DNA of 28,477 bases from DALYDD01 sp031973395 (GTDB lineage: Bacteria > Patescibacteriota > Minisyncoccia > Phycocordibacterales > CAIZLB01), in the NCBI GenBank assembly GCA_031973395.1, contig DALYDD010000015.1, positions 1 through 28,477 of the forward strand. Direction: 5' to 3'. Under the pieces are notes generated by a model that had not been told where the DNA came from, did not search any database, and saw only the letters and a program-made list of their open reading frames with translations. Positions within the stretch are counted from its first letter, which is position 1. Each line of letters starts with the position of its first letter. Positions 28,437 through 28,477 of the stretch are shown here, piece after piece. A program made the translations under genes and the position numbers.

Positions 28437-28477
28437 CCCCGGCTCAGAGCCTCGCCTGCTGGCTCGGCATCTCTTCC

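Noticed and set aside
1..28477. CRISPR array, transposase, integrase or prophage genes
   Set aside because: No regularly spaced repeats and no recognisable recombinase, integrase or structural phage genes were found on either strand; the repeats present are three dispersed hairpins.

Overview
The window looks like part of a small, AT-rich bacterial chromosome of the Candidate Phyla Radiation type (Patescibacteria, probably Parcubacteria-like). This is inferred from gene content and style, not from a marker tree. It carries a PolA with no recognisable proofreading domain, a short HolA, MutM, RuvA, TsaE, S20, a DEAD-box helicase with an RGG-type tail, orphan substrate-binding proteins and TrmB-like regulators, with few operons. 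Most AT-rich genes have a -10 hexamer only 6-12 nt before the start codon and no Shine-Dalgarno sequence, so their mRNAs should be leaderless or nearly so.

Layout. Positions 1-1877 hold two GC-rich plus-strand genes: the end of an Arg/Asp/Tyr-rich protein and an L,D-transpeptidase lipoprotein. Positions 1994-7396 are a plus-strand run: tsaE, polA (split by a 10-N scaffold gap), holA, a P-loop kinase and an alpha/beta hydrolase. Then come tRNA-Lys(TTT), a SpoU-type methyltransferase and mutM (convergent), ruvA, rpsT and two small membrane proteins. A Nudix hydrolase gene is followed by an RNA-rich intergenic stretch (13822-14320) with a candidate sRNA, a tRNA-Ala-like RNA, a repeat hairpin and tRNA-Arg(GCG). 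Further on are a PH-like membrane protein, the DEAD-box helicase with a structured leader, and a BaiN-type flavoprotein. Positions 18853-26320 hold two TrmB-like regulators and three membrane-anchored Leu/Ile/Val-type binding proteins, interrupted by an ASCH protein, an AraC-Ogt fusion and a nucleoside deoxyribosyltransferase-like protein. The window ends with an unknown gene, a PNPOx-like protein, a membrane protein and a repeat copy.

Five GC-rich genes (ends at 257, 1692; starts at 9703, 13100, 17338) stand apart from this background. The four complete ones each have a sigma-70-like promoter (three with TTGACA and one with TTGACT), a leader of roughly 90-135 nt ending in a C/A-rich, G-poor tract before ATG, and their own Rho-independent terminator. 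All five are single transcription units. Two products resemble proteins I associate with Verrucomicrobiota. They look like imported, self-contained expression cassettes.

The strongest new signals are RNA-level. (1) A promoter-sRNA-terminator unit at 13828-13913 has 20 nt perfectly complementary to the anticodon arm of an alanine-type tRNA-like RNA 160 nt downstream. (2) A dispersed hairpin repeat has a conserved 12-nt loop and stems that change by compensation; two copies lie just beyond tRNA terminators. (3) A 74-nt three-way junction sits 9 nt before the DEAD-box helicase start. (4) There are the GC-rich cassettes themselves. All pairings were found by eye; no search or folding program was run.
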